Positions 27,135 to 36,671 are shown, numbered from the stretch's first letter. The stretch: DNA of 64,000 bases from Membranihabitans marinus (GCF_019802045.1 NZ_JAHVHU010000002.1:62001-126000), one strand, 5' to 3'. A program made the numbers and translations. The notes: generated by a model not told the origin, from the letters alone.

Positions 27135-28376
27135 ATGGGAAAATTTATCAAGGTTCGCCTTTCATTATTGATGTTTTTGGAATTCTTTGTATGGGGTTCC
27201 TGGTACACCACCGTAGCCGTGTATATGTCGCAGCACGGGATGGAGAACCTGACGCACTGGCCATTTACGGGGAATGCCATTGCGGCTATTGTAGCCCCGT
27301 TTATTGTCGGCATGGTGGCTGACCGGTATTTTAATTCAGAACGAATCCTGGGATTTTTGCATCTGCTGGGAGGCGTGATCCTCTTTATGACGCCCTCGTT
27401 CTATCAGACGCCGTGGTTGTTTATTAGTGCGCTGGTGTTGTACAATATTTGTTTTATGCCGACCATGAGTCTGGCCAATTCGCTGAGTTTTCACAACATT
27501 AATGATCAGGAAAAGGAGTTTCCTGTGATCCGTACCTTTGGCACCGTGGGCTGGATCGTGGCGGGACTAACGATCAGTTTTGTACTTGGGAATTTTATTT
27601 CCTCTGATCTTCAGCCGGAACAAACGGCCATTCCGGTATATATGGCTGCTGGATTTAGTGTGTTGCTGGGATTGTATTGCTTCACTTTACCCAAAACACC
27701 ACCGCAGGCCAAAGGAGAAAAAAGCACTTGGCAGGAGGTTGTCGGGGTGGAGGCATTGCGAAAACTGTGGAGTCAGCCTTTTGCCGTTTTTCTGATCAGT
27801 TCCATTCTCATATCCATTCCGTTGGCGGCCTATTATAATTTTACCCAGGTTTATCTGGTTAATACCGGTTTTAAAAATATCGCAGCAACCCAGACGATCG
27901 GCCAAATGTCAGAATTCGTATTTATGCTTTTGATGCCGTTGTTTTTCGTGCGTCTGGGGGTTAAGAGAATGCTGGCGGTGGGTATGCTGGCCTGGGCCAT
28001 TCGTTACTTTCTGTTTTCAGCCGGTGCGGTGGATTCCGTAACCTGGATGATTATTACGGGAATTGCTTTGCATGGGATCTGCTACGATTTCTTTTTTGTG
28101 ACCGGTCAGATCTATGTTGACAAGAAAGCCGACAAGAAGATAAAAGGACAGGCTCAAGGACTCATTGTGTTGGCTACGTATGGGGTCGGGATGTTGATCG
28201 GAGCCCAGGTAGCTGGATTTATATTTAATCTGTATATTGGTGATTCGGCACAGATGTCTCTGGAGAACTGGAAAGCTTTCTGGCGGATTCCGGCTCTTTT
28301 TGCCTTGGGGGTGATGGCCTTTTTTATGATCTTTTTTAACGATAGAAAGGTCGAGAAAAAAATAACGACCACCTAA
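27135..28376 (+). CDS. MFS permease of the nucleoside:H+ symporter type
   Basis: 413-aa polytopic protein with about 12 membrane segments. The N-terminal pattern RLSLLMFLEFFVWGSWYTTVAVYM is characteristic of the NupG/XapB nucleoside symporter family. It probably imports nucleosides or, in Bacteroidota, possibly other sugars-linked substrates. It is followed 42 bp later by a Gfo/Idh/MocA oxidoreductase, so the pair may import and oxidise the same sugar compound (inference). Confidence 0.88.
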   Translation: MGKFIKVRLSLLMFLEFFVWGSWYTTVAVYMSQHGMENLTHWPFTGNAIAAIVAPFIVGMVADRYFNSERILGFLHLLGGVILFMTPSFYQTPWLFISALVLYNICFMPTMSLANSLSFHNINDQEKEFPVIRTFGTVGWIVAGLTISFVLGNFISSDLQPEQTAIPVYMAAGFSVLLGLYCFTLPKTPPQAKGEKSTWQEVVGVEALRKLWSQPFAVFLISSILISIPLAAYYNFTQVYLVNTGFKNIAATQTIGQMSEFVFMLLMPLFFVRLGVKRMLAVGMLAWAIRYFLFSAGAVDSVTWMIITGIALHGICYDFFFVTGQIYVDKKADKKIKGQAQGLIVLATYGVGMLIGAQVAGFIFNLYIGDSAQMSLENWKAFWRIPALFALGVMAFFMIFFNDRKVEKKITTT

Positions 28377-28418
28377 GGTGGAACCATTGATTTAATAAGA
28401 ATTTAAACTATAAAAGTT

Positions 28419-29615
28419 ATGCGTAAAGTTGCCATGCTCGGATCGGGATTTATAGCTCGTTTTTATGCAGATTCCCTGACCGGCTTAAGAAGTAAAGATC
28501 AGATTGTAAGCATTTACTCCCGGACAGAAAAGAATGCTCAAAAATTTGCTGAAGATTATAATGTTCCACATTATACTTCAGACATGGTGGCGTCGATCGA
28601 AAATGAGGAGGTGGATACAGTGATCATATCCCTGCCCAACCACCAACACGAAGAAGCTGTGATGGCTTGTGTGAAAGCCGGTAAAGGGGTGCTCTGCACC
28701 AAGCCCCTGGGCCGGACTGCAGAAGAAGCACTGCGTATGCTACGGGCGGTGGAAGAAGCCGGTGTATTCCACGGTTATCTGGAAGATCTGGTCTATACAC
28801 CCAAGTACCTTAAAGCCCTCGAAAGCGTCCAAAAAGGAGCTTTGGGCAATATACTCTGGGCCCGGAGCCGGGAAGCCCACCCTGGGCCGCACTCTGAATG
28901 GTTCTGGGATAAAGAACTTGCCGGTGGTGGTTGTATTCTGGACTTGGGATGCCACTGCATCCAAATTGGCCGGGGGTACATCGGAAAAGATATCCGACCG
29001 GTGGAGGTGATGTGTTGGGCAGATACACAGGTCAAACCCATCGATGCCGAAGATCATGCGATTGGAATGGTGCGGTATGAGAATGGAGCCATTGGTCAAT
29101 TTGAAGTGAGCTGGACCTTTCGGGGTGGATTGGATTTGCGGGATGAAGTGATGGGATCGGAAGGAACCATCTGGATCAATAATTTTCTGCGGACCGGATT
29201 TGATATGTTTACCTCCGGGGAAGGGTATGATTATGTGGCAGAAAAAGCGGAGACCAATAAAGGGTGGATTTTTCCGGTCGGCGATGAACTCCATGATCTG
29301 GGGTATAACTTCATGTTTACAGATATGTTCAATGCCATGGACAACGGGACAGAGCCGTCAGAAACCTTTTACGACGGCTATATCGTCAATGCCATCATGG
29401 ACGCAGCGTATCGATCGGTTGATTCCAAAAAATGGGAGCCTATCGAGCTGGAAGTATGGCGCGGTCGGGAAAATGTCGAGAAGATTTCTTCCCAGCGGGA
29501 TTATGATGAGGATCACTACCTTGTGAAAGAAGAGACGACCCATTATGGCGCCAAAAAATTAATTATCAAAAACAAAGAAACGGGAAAGATTTCCGAAATC
29601 ATCGATGAAGGGTAG
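28419..29615 (+). CDS. Gfo/Idh/MocA family oxidoreductase (cytosolic)
   Basis: 398-aa NAD(P)-dependent dehydrogenase, no signal peptide. Rossmann start KVAMLGSGFIARFYADSL; family motif VLCTKPLGRTAEEALRML (Lys-Pro); a His-rich substrate region GCHCIQIGRGYIG. The C-terminal domain ends in a charged tail. Distinct from the Tat-exported paralogue at 5184-6644. Operon with the MFS permease. Substrate unknown. A degenerate repeat array begins within a few bases of its stop. Confidence 0.92.
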   Translation: MRKVAMLGSGFIARFYADSLTGLRSKDQIVSIYSRTEKNAQKFAEDYNVPHYTSDMVASIENEEVDTVIISLPNHQHEEAVMACVKAGKGVLCTKPLGRTAEEALRMLRAVEEAGVFHGYLEDLVYTPKYLKALESVQKGALGNILWARSREAHPGPHSEWFWDKELAGGGCILDLGCHCIQIGRGYIGKDIRPVEVMCWADTQVKPIDAEDHAIGMVRYENGAIGQFEVSWTFRGGLDLRDEVMGSEGTIWINNFLRTGFDMFTSGEGYDYVAEKAETNKGWIFPVGDELHDLGYNFMFTDMFNAMDNGTEPSETFYDGYIVNAIMDAAYRSVDSKKWEPIELEVWRGRENVEKISSQRDYDEDHYLVKEETTHYGAKKLIIKNKETGKISEIIDEG

Positions 29616-29616
29616 G

Positions 29617-29670
29617 GGATGCTTCGCTGTTGGGACGCTGACGCTTTGGTACGCTTCGCTGTTAGGGCGC
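29617..29670. repeat. CGCTTCGCT-type hairpin repeat, short array after a stop codon
   Basis: Repeats of GATGCTTCGCTGTTGG, GACGCTGACGCTTTGG, TACGCTTCGCTGTTAGG and GCGCTGC, each containing a tiny GCG/CGC-type stem. Same vocabulary as arrays at 48442-48640 and 51935-52035. Runs directly into the 65-bp repeat array. Confidence 0.7.
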
Positions 29671-30029
29671 TGCCCAGACGTGTTCATAGCACATTTGAGC
29701 TAATAGCCAATAGCTAAGAGCCAATAGCTAGTATAAGCCGTTAGCCGTTAGCTGTTAGCCCAGACGTGTTCATAGCACATTTGAGCTAAGAGCCAATAGC
29801 TGGTGTAAGCTGTTAGCCGTTAGCTCAGACGAGTACCATAGCTGGTACGAGCCAAGGGCTGCTTTTAGCTTTTAGCCTTTAGCTAGGATGTGTTCTTAGC
29901 ACATTCGAGCTAATAGCTAAAGGCCAAGGGCTAATAGCTGCAATCAGCTCAGACGTGTTCATAGCACATTCGAGCTAATAGCCAATAGCCAATTGCTACC
30001 TGGCTAAGATCCAAAAAGATAAATATAAG
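29671..30029. repeat. 65-bp repeat array, left arm
   Basis: Repeated units start CAGACGTGTTCATAGCAC then ATTCGAGCTAATAGC and further AGCTA/TAGCT words. Landmark TTCAT-type sites fall at 29683, 29769, 29893 and 29958; the last two are exactly 65 bp apart, the earlier ones diverged. The array runs to a few bases before the four-helix-bundle gene. No reading frame. Confidence 0.85.
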
Positions 30030-30386
30030 ATGAGAAATTTCAGAGAATTGGACATCTGGCAAAAATCAAGGAAACTTGTTAAAGAGATTTATCAAGTGAC
30101 GAGAAATTTTCCGGCTGAAGAACGATATGGACTTTCTTCTCAAATACAAAGAGCAGGCGTTTCCATTCCTTCTAATATAGCGGAAGGATGTTCTCGAAAA
30201 TCTGAAATCGAATTTACTCGTTTTCTTGAGATAGCTCAAGGCTCTGCGTTTGAAGTTGAAACACAATTAATATTGGCAAATGATCTTGGATATCTTCAAG
30301 ATGATTTACTGAATGAGCTGATCATTGATATTCATTTTTTGCAACGGCAAATTAATAAATTGATTACAGTCATTCGGAAGAATTAG
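30030..30386 (+). CDS. Four-helix-bundle protein (23S rRNA intervening-sequence protein / S23 family)
   Basis: 118 aa. MRNFRELDIWQKSRKLVKEIY, FPAEERYGLSSQIQRAGVSIPSNIAEG and FTRFLEIAQGSAFEVETQL are the hallmarks of the family first found in intervening sequences of 23S rRNA and structurally related to the Avd accessory protein of diversity-generating retroelements. Function unknown; nucleic-acid binding is suspected from the fold. Here it is not in an rRNA gene but sits inside a 65-bp repeat array on both sides, its lower GC contrasting with neighbours. No reverse transcriptase is in the window. Confidence 0.92.
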   Translation: MRNFRELDIWQKSRKLVKEIYQVTRNFPAEERYGLSSQIQRAGVSIPSNIAEGCSRKSEIEFTRFLEIAQGSAFEVETQLILANDLGYLQDDLLNELIIDIHFLQRQINKLITVIRKN

Positions 30387-30660
30387 CGATTAGCTGTTAG
30401 CCGAGACGCGTTCATAGCACATTCGAGCTAATAGCTAAAAGCCAAGGGCTAATAGCTGCAATCAGCTCAGGCGTGTTCATAGCGCATTTGAGCTAATAGC
30501 TAAAGGCCAAGGGCTAATAACTGCAATCAGCTCAGGCGTGTTCATAGCACATTCGAGCTAATAGCTAAAGGCCAAGGGCTAATAGCTGCAATCAGCTCAG
30601 GCGTGTTCATACCACATGCTAGCCAAAAGCCAATAGCCAAGGGCCAACAGCCAATAGCCA
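30387..30660. repeat. 65-bp repeat array, right arm
   Basis: Four units with TTCAT landmarks at 30411, 30476, 30541 and 30606, exactly 65 bp apart. Unit content: GCGTGTTCATAGCACATTCG, AGCTAATAGCTAAAGGCC, AAGGGCTAATAGCTGCAATC, AGCTCAG. The array ends right at the stop codon of the opposing aspartoacylase-like gene at 30661. The unit carries odd palindromes AGCTA-A-TAGCT. Confidence 0.9.
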
Positions 30661-31656
30661 TTAACCAATCACTTTATCCGAAAGGGGTTCTACGATAAAA
30701 AAGCCATCTTCCCCTTGTTCCTGATAGTGGGGCATTACGATGAGACCTGTGGAAGGAGCATAAATGGGGCCGTTGATGTCGTTGGCTAATAATTGATTTT
30801 CGTGGATGGGGTCGAAGTTTTGAAAACCCGGTTCCATGCGGAACTGGTCTCCTTCCACGATTTTATGGGTATATATCAACCTTGAATGGATGGGATGACC
30901 AGCAGCGTACTCATGAAGAATGCGATGATGGCGGGGTTCGATGTGTAGCTTTTCGACTGCGCCGACTGAACTCAGAAAGTTTACTGCGGCTGCAATACAC
31001 CGGTTGACAGACAATGGGTCTTCATGTTGACCCGCTTCAAAGCACAGGGCGGTGCAATTCTGATGCACATTATCTGCATTGAGGTAATGAAGAATCGTCC
31101 CTTTGATTCCTCGAAGAAACCCTTCGATTACCGGTGCTTTTAAGTCCAGGCTGATCTCCAGTGCTTCCGGCGAATCGTTGATAATAGTGAATATCCCACC
31201 AGCCGCTGTCGTGGTATGCAGATCGAGCACAAATATTTCATCCGGGTGATAATCAGCGATCGAATTTTTAATAAAATCAATAATTTCCACCAATTCTTTT
31301 TCTTCGGCAGTGCGCTCTTCCTTGGTGAGTACGGTTTGCAATAAATCATTCCGAAACATCCGGTTCAGATCGCGGTTGATGTATCGTTTATTGACTTTCT
31401 GCGCTTGAATATTCCCGCGTATTGCAATAAGTCGGCCTGTAAATTGGAAAGCTTCGTTGGTGATGTGTTCTACCTCAAGCATTTTAATAAGGTACTCCAG
31501 GGCTTTTAATCCGGCTTTTTCATTCCCATGGATACCCCCGATCATAATAATCAGTGGGCCACGTCGATTTTCATCAAACACACCGATCAGGCGTTGGTCA
31601 TCGGCCCGATGAGTTTGCGGACGGGTATGAGCTGCTCTGTGGAAGTTAGTGCTCAT
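30661..31656 (-). CDS. Succinylglutamate desuccinylase/aspartoacylase family protein
   Basis: 331-aa zinc carboxypeptidase-fold hydrolase of the AstE/AspA type. IGGIHGNEKAGLKAL carries the metal-binding His43 and Glu46; DLHTTTAAGG supplies the third ligand; a later CFEAGQHED matches the catalytic-Glu region. It would remove an acyl group from an amino acid or similar compound. Its start is 1 bp from the stop of the GH32-like gene, so it belongs to the sucrose operon, which is an unexpected setting. Its stop touches the repeat array. Confidence 0.88.
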   Translation of the reverse strand: MSTNFHRAAHTRPQTHRADDQRLIGVFDENRRGPLIIMIGGIHGNEKAGLKALEYLIKMLEVEHITNEAFQFTGRLIAIRGNIQAQKVNKRYINRDLNRMFRNDLLQTVLTKEERTAEEKELVEIIDFIKNSIADYHPDEIFVLDLHTTTAAGGIFTIINDSPEALEISLDLKAPVIEGFLRGIKGTILHYLNADNVHQNCTALCFEAGQHEDPLSVNRCIAAAVNFLSSVGAVEKLHIEPRHHRILHEYAAGHPIHSRLIYTHKIVEGDQFRMEPGFQNFDPIHENQLLANDINGPIYAPSTGLIVMPHYQEQGEDGFFIVEPLSDKVIG

Positions 31657-31657
31657 A

Positions 31658-33121
31658 TTAGTCCGAATCTTTTACTGCATATTCTGTTTCGGGTTCGCCC
31701 AGGATGTGGATTCGACTGTTGGACATGGAAAGTATACTCGAAGCAGAATACAAACCGATCAGATCACCTTCAAATTGGTAATCGACCAGGGTAAGTATGA
31801 CCCGGTCATCGATGCTCAATTCGATGTAATATCCGTACCTGATAAGTCGAAATTGTATTTTTCGATCCGGCGATGGTTTGAAAAGTCCGGTCTGAAGGTT
31901 GTCAAACTTAAAGTTGTTCAGGTAATCATCCGGATTGAATCCCCATCGACGGATCTGCACATATCCGTTGACAAAATCCATAGAGATAAAGTATCCGTTG
32001 CCATCTTCGTCGATATTGAGCACAAAACCACTTTTTCCCATCCCTTCCAAGTGTAATTCTCCTTCCCAGATAAAGTTGTCAGCCGGTTTTTGAAAGGCAT
32101 ATGCTTCATACCCGGATATTGATTGAAAGGTCCATTTCTGGCTTTGAATTTCCATACTGGCTGTACTGTTTTTAAACGTTGGAATAACATCTGCAAAATC
32201 AGGTTGATAAATAGTGTTTTGAATGTTGTTCTCCCAGCCGTAAAAACTCTTCAGATACAGCCTGCCTTTTTGATCCACAGCGACTTCTTTGGGCGGGGGC
32301 AGTACGCGTTTGTAGTTAATCTCTCTGTTAAGATAATAAAAGTTATAGATGAGTACGTGTTCATTGTCCTGGATAATACGTGCGGCATAATTGCCTTGCG
32401 GCATCAATACATCGGAGTGAAAACTCAAATACGGTCCCTGAAACTCATCCGAATACCAATACCTCACTTTGATGTCTTCCCGGATAGAGCCCAGCAGATA
32501 AAACCGATCGTTTATCTGAACGATGCAGGGACATTCCACATCGTCGTACGCTATGGGGAATAGAAGTGGTTTTTTGAGTACCCACTCCTCATCTTCCAGC
32601 TTGGCCAATCCTACACATCCCCTGCGACTGATGGGACCATGACTGCTTCGTCCACAGAAAAGCAAGTAATGGCTGCCCTCGTGCGTGAATCGATAAGGGT
32701 CCCGGAAACTCAGCCAGGTACGGGGGTTGTTGTCGAGGTTTTCATAATAGGGACCCAGTGAGGTCAGGGGAAAATTGTAATTGTTTTCCTTTTCCCAGTC
32801 GTATAAGTTGTGGGATTTGGCGCGACCAATTTTTTGAATGGTTCCCTTATCGGATAACTTCAAGCCGGTATAATACATTTCGTAAACACCATCTCCTTCG
32901 GACACATCCATGGTCCACAGCATATCATCGTCCCACTCCCCGGGGTGACCGACGAAGAGCGCGTTTTTGACCCGGCGCCAGTTGTACCCATCTTTGGAAA
33001 CAGCATGTGCGATGTAGTCATGGTTCGGAATGATCAGATGAAATAAATGGTAGGTGTCATCCATTTTAAACACCTCAATATCACCTATTTCCCAGTCTCT
33101 AAAGCCACTTCCTGTGTACAT
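31658..33121 (-). CDS. GH32/GH68-clan glycoside hydrolase-like protein
   Basis: 487 aa, five-bladed beta-propeller followed by a beta-sandwich. The nucleophile-type motif is EIGDIEVF (Asp14), the RDP motif is at 140-142 (SFRDPYRF) and the EC motif at E196-C197 (DVECPCIV), the three catalytic blocks of clan GH-J. No signal peptide, so it is probably cytosolic. Lying 76 bp after a sucrose-phosphate synthase/phosphatase, it most likely acts on sucrose or a sucrose-derived glycoside. The first motif deviates from canonical WMNDPNG, so exact specificity is open. Confidence 0.82.
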   Translation of the reverse strand: MYTGSGFRDWEIGDIEVFKMDDTYHLFHLIIPNHDYIAHAVSKDGYNWRRVKNALFVGHPGEWDDDMLWTMDVSEGDGVYEMYYTGLKLSDKGTIQKIGRAKSHNLYDWEKENNYNFPLTSLGPYYENLDNNPRTWLSFRDPYRFTHEGSHYLLFCGRSSHGPISRRGCVGLAKLEDEEWVLKKPLLFPIAYDDVECPCIVQINDRFYLLGSIREDIKVRYWYSDEFQGPYLSFHSDVLMPQGNYAARIIQDNEHVLIYNFYYLNREINYKRVLPPPKEVAVDQKGRLYLKSFYGWENNIQNTIYQPDFADVIPTFKNSTASMEIQSQKWTFQSISGYEAYAFQKPADNFIWEGELHLEGMGKSGFVLNIDEDGNGYFISMDFVNGYVQIRRWGFNPDDYLNNFKFDNLQTGLFKPSPDRKIQFRLIRYGYYIELSIDDRVILTLVDYQFEGDLIGLYSASSILSMSNSRIHILGEPETEYAVKDSD

Positions 33122-33197
33122 ATATGTTGAATGAAATTTTTAAGTTGTAATTAATTTACCGGGACCGTGGCCCGGTCGGCTGATCTTTCAGCCAGAA

Positions 33198-35363
33198 TCA
33201 ATAGCCATAATGCCTGAGCCCCTCATTTATTCCATCGGCTGCTTTCCCCTTGGCCAGGTAAAGGTATTCATCCTCTTTGAGATAATTCAGTTCTTTGGAT
33301 CGGTTTCCGACAATAATTCCCTTAATGGGCTTTCGGAACATATCCATATCATTGCCTGAATCCCCGCACGCTATAACATTGGCCAGTGGTATCGACCACT
33401 TTTGCGAGAGGTAACGAATAGCGTTTCCTTTGGAAGCATGAACGGGGAGAATATCCAAAAACTTCTGGTGGCTGTTCACCATGGTGATCTGGAAAAAATC
33501 TTTTCCCAAGGCATTGCGGAGGATTTCTTCATCGAAATCCACCGGGTCATAATAGTACGATATTTTATAAATGTCCTGGGCTTCTTCTTCCTGGGGCACG
33601 AGCCAGTGAACCGATTCCAGCTTTTCACGGATGCGGTCTGGGTTCCATTTAAAACTCAGGTAGTCCATCCAGTCGTCATCCAAGGATTGGCCACCCAGAT
33701 CATAATAAATGCGTGCACCCACGGAACTGACGACGATGTCAACGTCCAAATCGATTTTTTGCATCACTTCCTGAATCAAAGGGTAGGAGCGACCGGACGC
33801 CACGGCAAAACAAAAATCGTCGCGGTGACGGGCTAAAAATTCTTTTAACTGATCCAGACCGGGAAATGAATCCTCGGAAGCAATCAAAGTACCATCGATG
33901 TCTGTGATTAAAAGATGACTGGCATTCCGAAGTCGATCAGCTTTTTCTGTCGGTATTTTGAGTTCTTTGGGTTTTCGGGGTTGCTTCGGCTCGAGCGTTT
34001 CCTGCAGCCACCCGGTATAAATATTGGTGTGCGATTCCCAGCTGTAGTACTTTTTTGCAGCGATGATGCCCTGATTGGAAAAACGGCGCCATTTGACTTC
34101 GTCGGTCAGGATGGTTTTCATCGCGTTACTGACTTCGTGCTTATCCAGCGGGTCAACGAGGTATCCGTTTTTGCATTTTGGAATGATTTCCGAAGGGCCG
34201 CCATTCTTGGTCACTACCACCGGAAGGCCGGTAGCTGCGGCTTCTATTGTTGTCAACCCAAAATTTTCATGAAGTGATAAATTGATAAACAACCCTCGTT
34301 TTTCCGCACAGTATTGATAAATCAGGCTGACTTCGTTGTCGATATCATGTTTTTTGGGAATGGCCAGTTTGCCATATAAATCGTATTTGTCCATCAACAG
34401 GAGCATCTCGGTGAGTACTTCTTTTTCGGCCTCTGGCATATTGGTGATGTCTTTTCGGATGCCGGCAAAAATCACGAGATTGGCCAGTGATTGAATTTCC
34501 TTGTTGCTCCCATAGGCATCGATCAGCGTATGAAGATTTTTTCGTCGATCCGGGCGGGCGAGCGCGAGTATAGCCGGTTTATTTGGGTTGACCAGAAACT
34601 TTTCGATGGATTGACTGACCCAATATTTTCGCTGCATCACTTCTTGTTGGATTTCCTCGTTGTCGAGGTGTTGCTTGTAATACGGGTAGAATTTTTCGAT
34701 ATCTATGCCCGGCGGCAAGACGTGAAAAGTAGCTTTTTGATAATTGTCATAAGCTTCCCAGTCGCTGATTTCCTGATAAGTCGATGTGATAATGAATTCC
34801 GCCAGAGCCAGACAAGCTTCCTCAGCCGCAATCCGCAAGGAGAATTTGAATTTTTCCTCAGCTTCCTCCTCGGACAGCCCCATGTCTTTCATCTTACTTT
34901 TCTTGGACCGGCCCAGTGAATGGGCGGTATGCGCGAAAGGAATGTTTAGTTTGAGTGACAACTCCTTAGCCACATATCCGGCGTCACCATAATGACTGTG
35001 CATCCAGTCAGGAAAAATATCGTGGGTTTTCATGTGTTTCTCCGCATTCTCCACGAACTCGTCCAGATGTTCCCAGAGTTCTTCTTTTTTACGATAAAGA
35101 TTTCCGGCAAATGGAATTCTTCGGATATCACATTTAGCGTTTATTTCTTCTATTTCCTGACTGTAGGCGTCATCTTCATTGGGGTCATCGATGAGTCGTG
35201 TAAATATATGAACGAATTCTACATCAGGATTTTGTGAAAGATGGCGTGCGAGTTCATACACGTAGATGATTTGACCGCCATTGTCCGCATCTTTTCCGAT
35301 CTCGAGGCCGTCGCTTTTGATGAGTCCGTGAATGTTATAGAGATGTATTCGTTTCATATGCAC
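33198..35363 (-). CDS. Bifunctional sucrose-phosphate synthase / sucrose-phosphate phosphatase
   Basis: 721-aa fusion. Residues 1-~460 are a GT4 synthase domain: NIHGLIKSDGLEIGKDADNGGQ, the donor region ALARPDRRKNLHTLIDAYG and NLSLHENFGLTTIEAAATGLPVVVTKNGGP. Residues ~480-721 are a HAD-IIB phosphatase with ITDIDGTL (nucleophile Asp488) and VIACGDSGNDMDMF. It makes sucrose-6-phosphate from UDP-glucose and fructose-6-phosphate and dephosphorylates it. Sucrose is a plausible osmolyte or storage sugar. First gene of an operon with the GH32-like and aspartoacylase-like genes. Confidence 0.92.
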   Translation of the reverse strand: MHMKRIHLYNIHGLIKSDGLEIGKDADNGGQIIYVYELARHLSQNPDVEFVHIFTRLIDDPNEDDAYSQEIEEINAKCDIRRIPFAGNLYRKKEELWEHLDEFVENAEKHMKTHDIFPDWMHSHYGDAGYVAKELSLKLNIPFAHTAHSLGRSKKSKMKDMGLSEEEAEEKFKFSLRIAAEEACLALAEFIITSTYQEISDWEAYDNYQKATFHVLPPGIDIEKFYPYYKQHLDNEEIQQEVMQRKYWVSQSIEKFLVNPNKPAILALARPDRRKNLHTLIDAYGSNKEIQSLANLVIFAGIRKDITNMPEAEKEVLTEMLLLMDKYDLYGKLAIPKKHDIDNEVSLIYQYCAEKRGLFINLSLHENFGLTTIEAAATGLPVVVTKNGGPSEIIPKCKNGYLVDPLDKHEVSNAMKTILTDEVKWRRFSNQGIIAAKKYYSWESHTNIYTGWLQETLEPKQPRKPKELKIPTEKADRLRNASHLLITDIDGTLIASEDSFPGLDQLKEFLARHRDDFCFAVASGRSYPLIQEVMQKIDLDVDIVVSSVGARIYYDLGGQSLDDDWMDYLSFKWNPDRIREKLESVHWLVPQEEEAQDIYKISYYYDPVDFDEEILRNALGKDFFQITMVNSHQKFLDILPVHASKGNAIRYLSQKWSIPLANVIACGDSGNDMDMFRKPIKGIIVGNRSKELNYLKEDEYLYLAKGKAADGINEGLRHYGY

Positions 35364-35565
35364 ATTTAAGATTTTTGGTAAACCGCTGCAATAATTGCTG
35401 GTTTCAATAAACTAAATATAAGAGAATTCGGTGTATTATAAAAGTGAAATGGTTCTTTGAGTTTATGGGACGGAGAACACCAAGGTGATAAAAGTCATTG
35501 CGAAAAGGAGCATTGGGTGGGGGATCCGCAGTTTGATTGTGGAGAAAATATTGTATATTACGGGT

Positions 35566-36288
35566 ATGAAAATGCAATATCTTGTAGTCTCTTTCTTGTT
35601 TTTTATTTTTTCGATGGGATCGTGTACCGGTGATTCAGAATCCGGAGAAATGAATCCGGATCCTGCCGATGAGGTAGCATATGCGATCGAAAAGGCCATT
35701 CATAAAAAGGACTGGGATCAGACCAAATGGGTTCATTGGATTTTTCCTGGAAACCGGGAGCATCTATGGGATCGAGAACGCGGTTTTACCGAGGTGAAAT
35801 GGGGTGATTACCGGGCTGTGATCAATGTGAATACGAAAGATGGTCGGATTTATAGAAATGACCAGCCCGTCGCTGGCCCGGAGAAAGATTCACTGCTTCA
35901 GAAAGCCTGGAGTGCACATATTAACGACGCCTTCTGGCTGAATGCTCCGGCTAATTTATTTGATGACGGAACCCAACGTTCTCTGGTGGATAAAGATGGA
36001 AAAACCGGCCTCAAGGTGGAGTACACGACGGGGGGTGTGACTCCGGGTGATCATTATATCTGGTACTATGATGATGATTATCTGCCGACAAAATGGGAAA
36101 TGTATGTTTCTGTGATTTCAGAGCCCGGGGTGGAGTCGACCTGGGAAAAATGGATCACGCTGGAGAGTGGAGCGAAGATAGCCACCATTCATCAGACTGG
36201 TGATCGGGTCATGGAAATGAAAGCGGTAAAATCAGGGAATTCGTATCAGGATTTTGGAAGAGAGGAAGATCCTTTTGAGGGGTTGTAA
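35566..36288 (+). CDS. Hypothetical lipoprotein
   Basis: About 240-aa exported lipoprotein. ATG at 35566 (MKMQYLVVSFLFFIFSMGSCTG) gives a clean signal and lipobox; the longer frame from 35485 adds an unlikely basic stretch. The body is rich in Trp and charged residues (KWVHWIFPGNREHLWDRERGF, WYYDDDYLPTKWEMYV) and looks like a soluble beta-rich domain. I recognise no family with certainty. Transcribed alone. Confidence 0.75.
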   Translation: MKMQYLVVSFLFFIFSMGSCTGDSESGEMNPDPADEVAYAIEKAIHKKDWDQTKWVHWIFPGNREHLWDRERGFTEVKWGDYRAVINVNTKDGRIYRNDQPVAGPEKDSLLQKAWSAHINDAFWLNAPANLFDDGTQRSLVDKDGKTGLKVEYTTGGVTPGDHYIWYYDDDYLPTKWEMYVSVISEPGVESTWEKWITLESGAKIATIHQTGDRVMEMKAVKSGNSYQDFGREEDPFEGL

Positions 36289-36409
36289 TGATTTTCCTCT
36301 TTGCTTTGACACCATTCAATGCATTTGGGCAGTACACCGAACTCTGGAAGAGCGTTACCCTGCTGCGAGTAAGGAAGACAATAGATTAAATCACACGGTC
36401 CAGATATCG

Positions 36410-36560
36410 AGGCCTGAAAGGGCGATGGCAAAACAGCGATGGGTGCCAACCCATCGAATAGATAAACAAGTTTTTCCTGAGCCCTAAAGGGGCGATGGTG
36501 TGAAATTGAGATTTACTTGCAACGAAACTTGTCATACATCGCCCTGTCAGGGCTCAAAAT
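36410..36560. repeat. REP-like palindrome cluster
   Basis: CGATGGGT-GCCA-ACCCATCG at 36437-36456, GCCCTAAAGGGGC at 36481-36493 and GCCCT-GTC-AGGGC at 36541-36553, interspersed with GCGATGG words. The style matches palindromic repeats found in many Bacteroidota genomes, where such repeats are often linked to RAYT transposases; none is in the window. Confidence 0.7.
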
Positions 36561-36671
36561 TAATTATTTACGAACAACCGATCCCAACCGAAGGTCGGGA
36601 CCCACCGCTAATACACCGACGATCCTTCAGGTCTTTTTTATGAACTGTTCAAATATATACGTGCAGTTAAT

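Noticed and set aside
30030-30386. Avd of a diversity-generating retroelement
   Set aside because: Fold relation only; there is no reverse transcriptase and no template/variable repeat in the window.
29671-30660. CRISPR array
   Set aside because: The 65-bp units are near-identical throughout and lack the unique-spacer pattern; no Cas genes are nearby.
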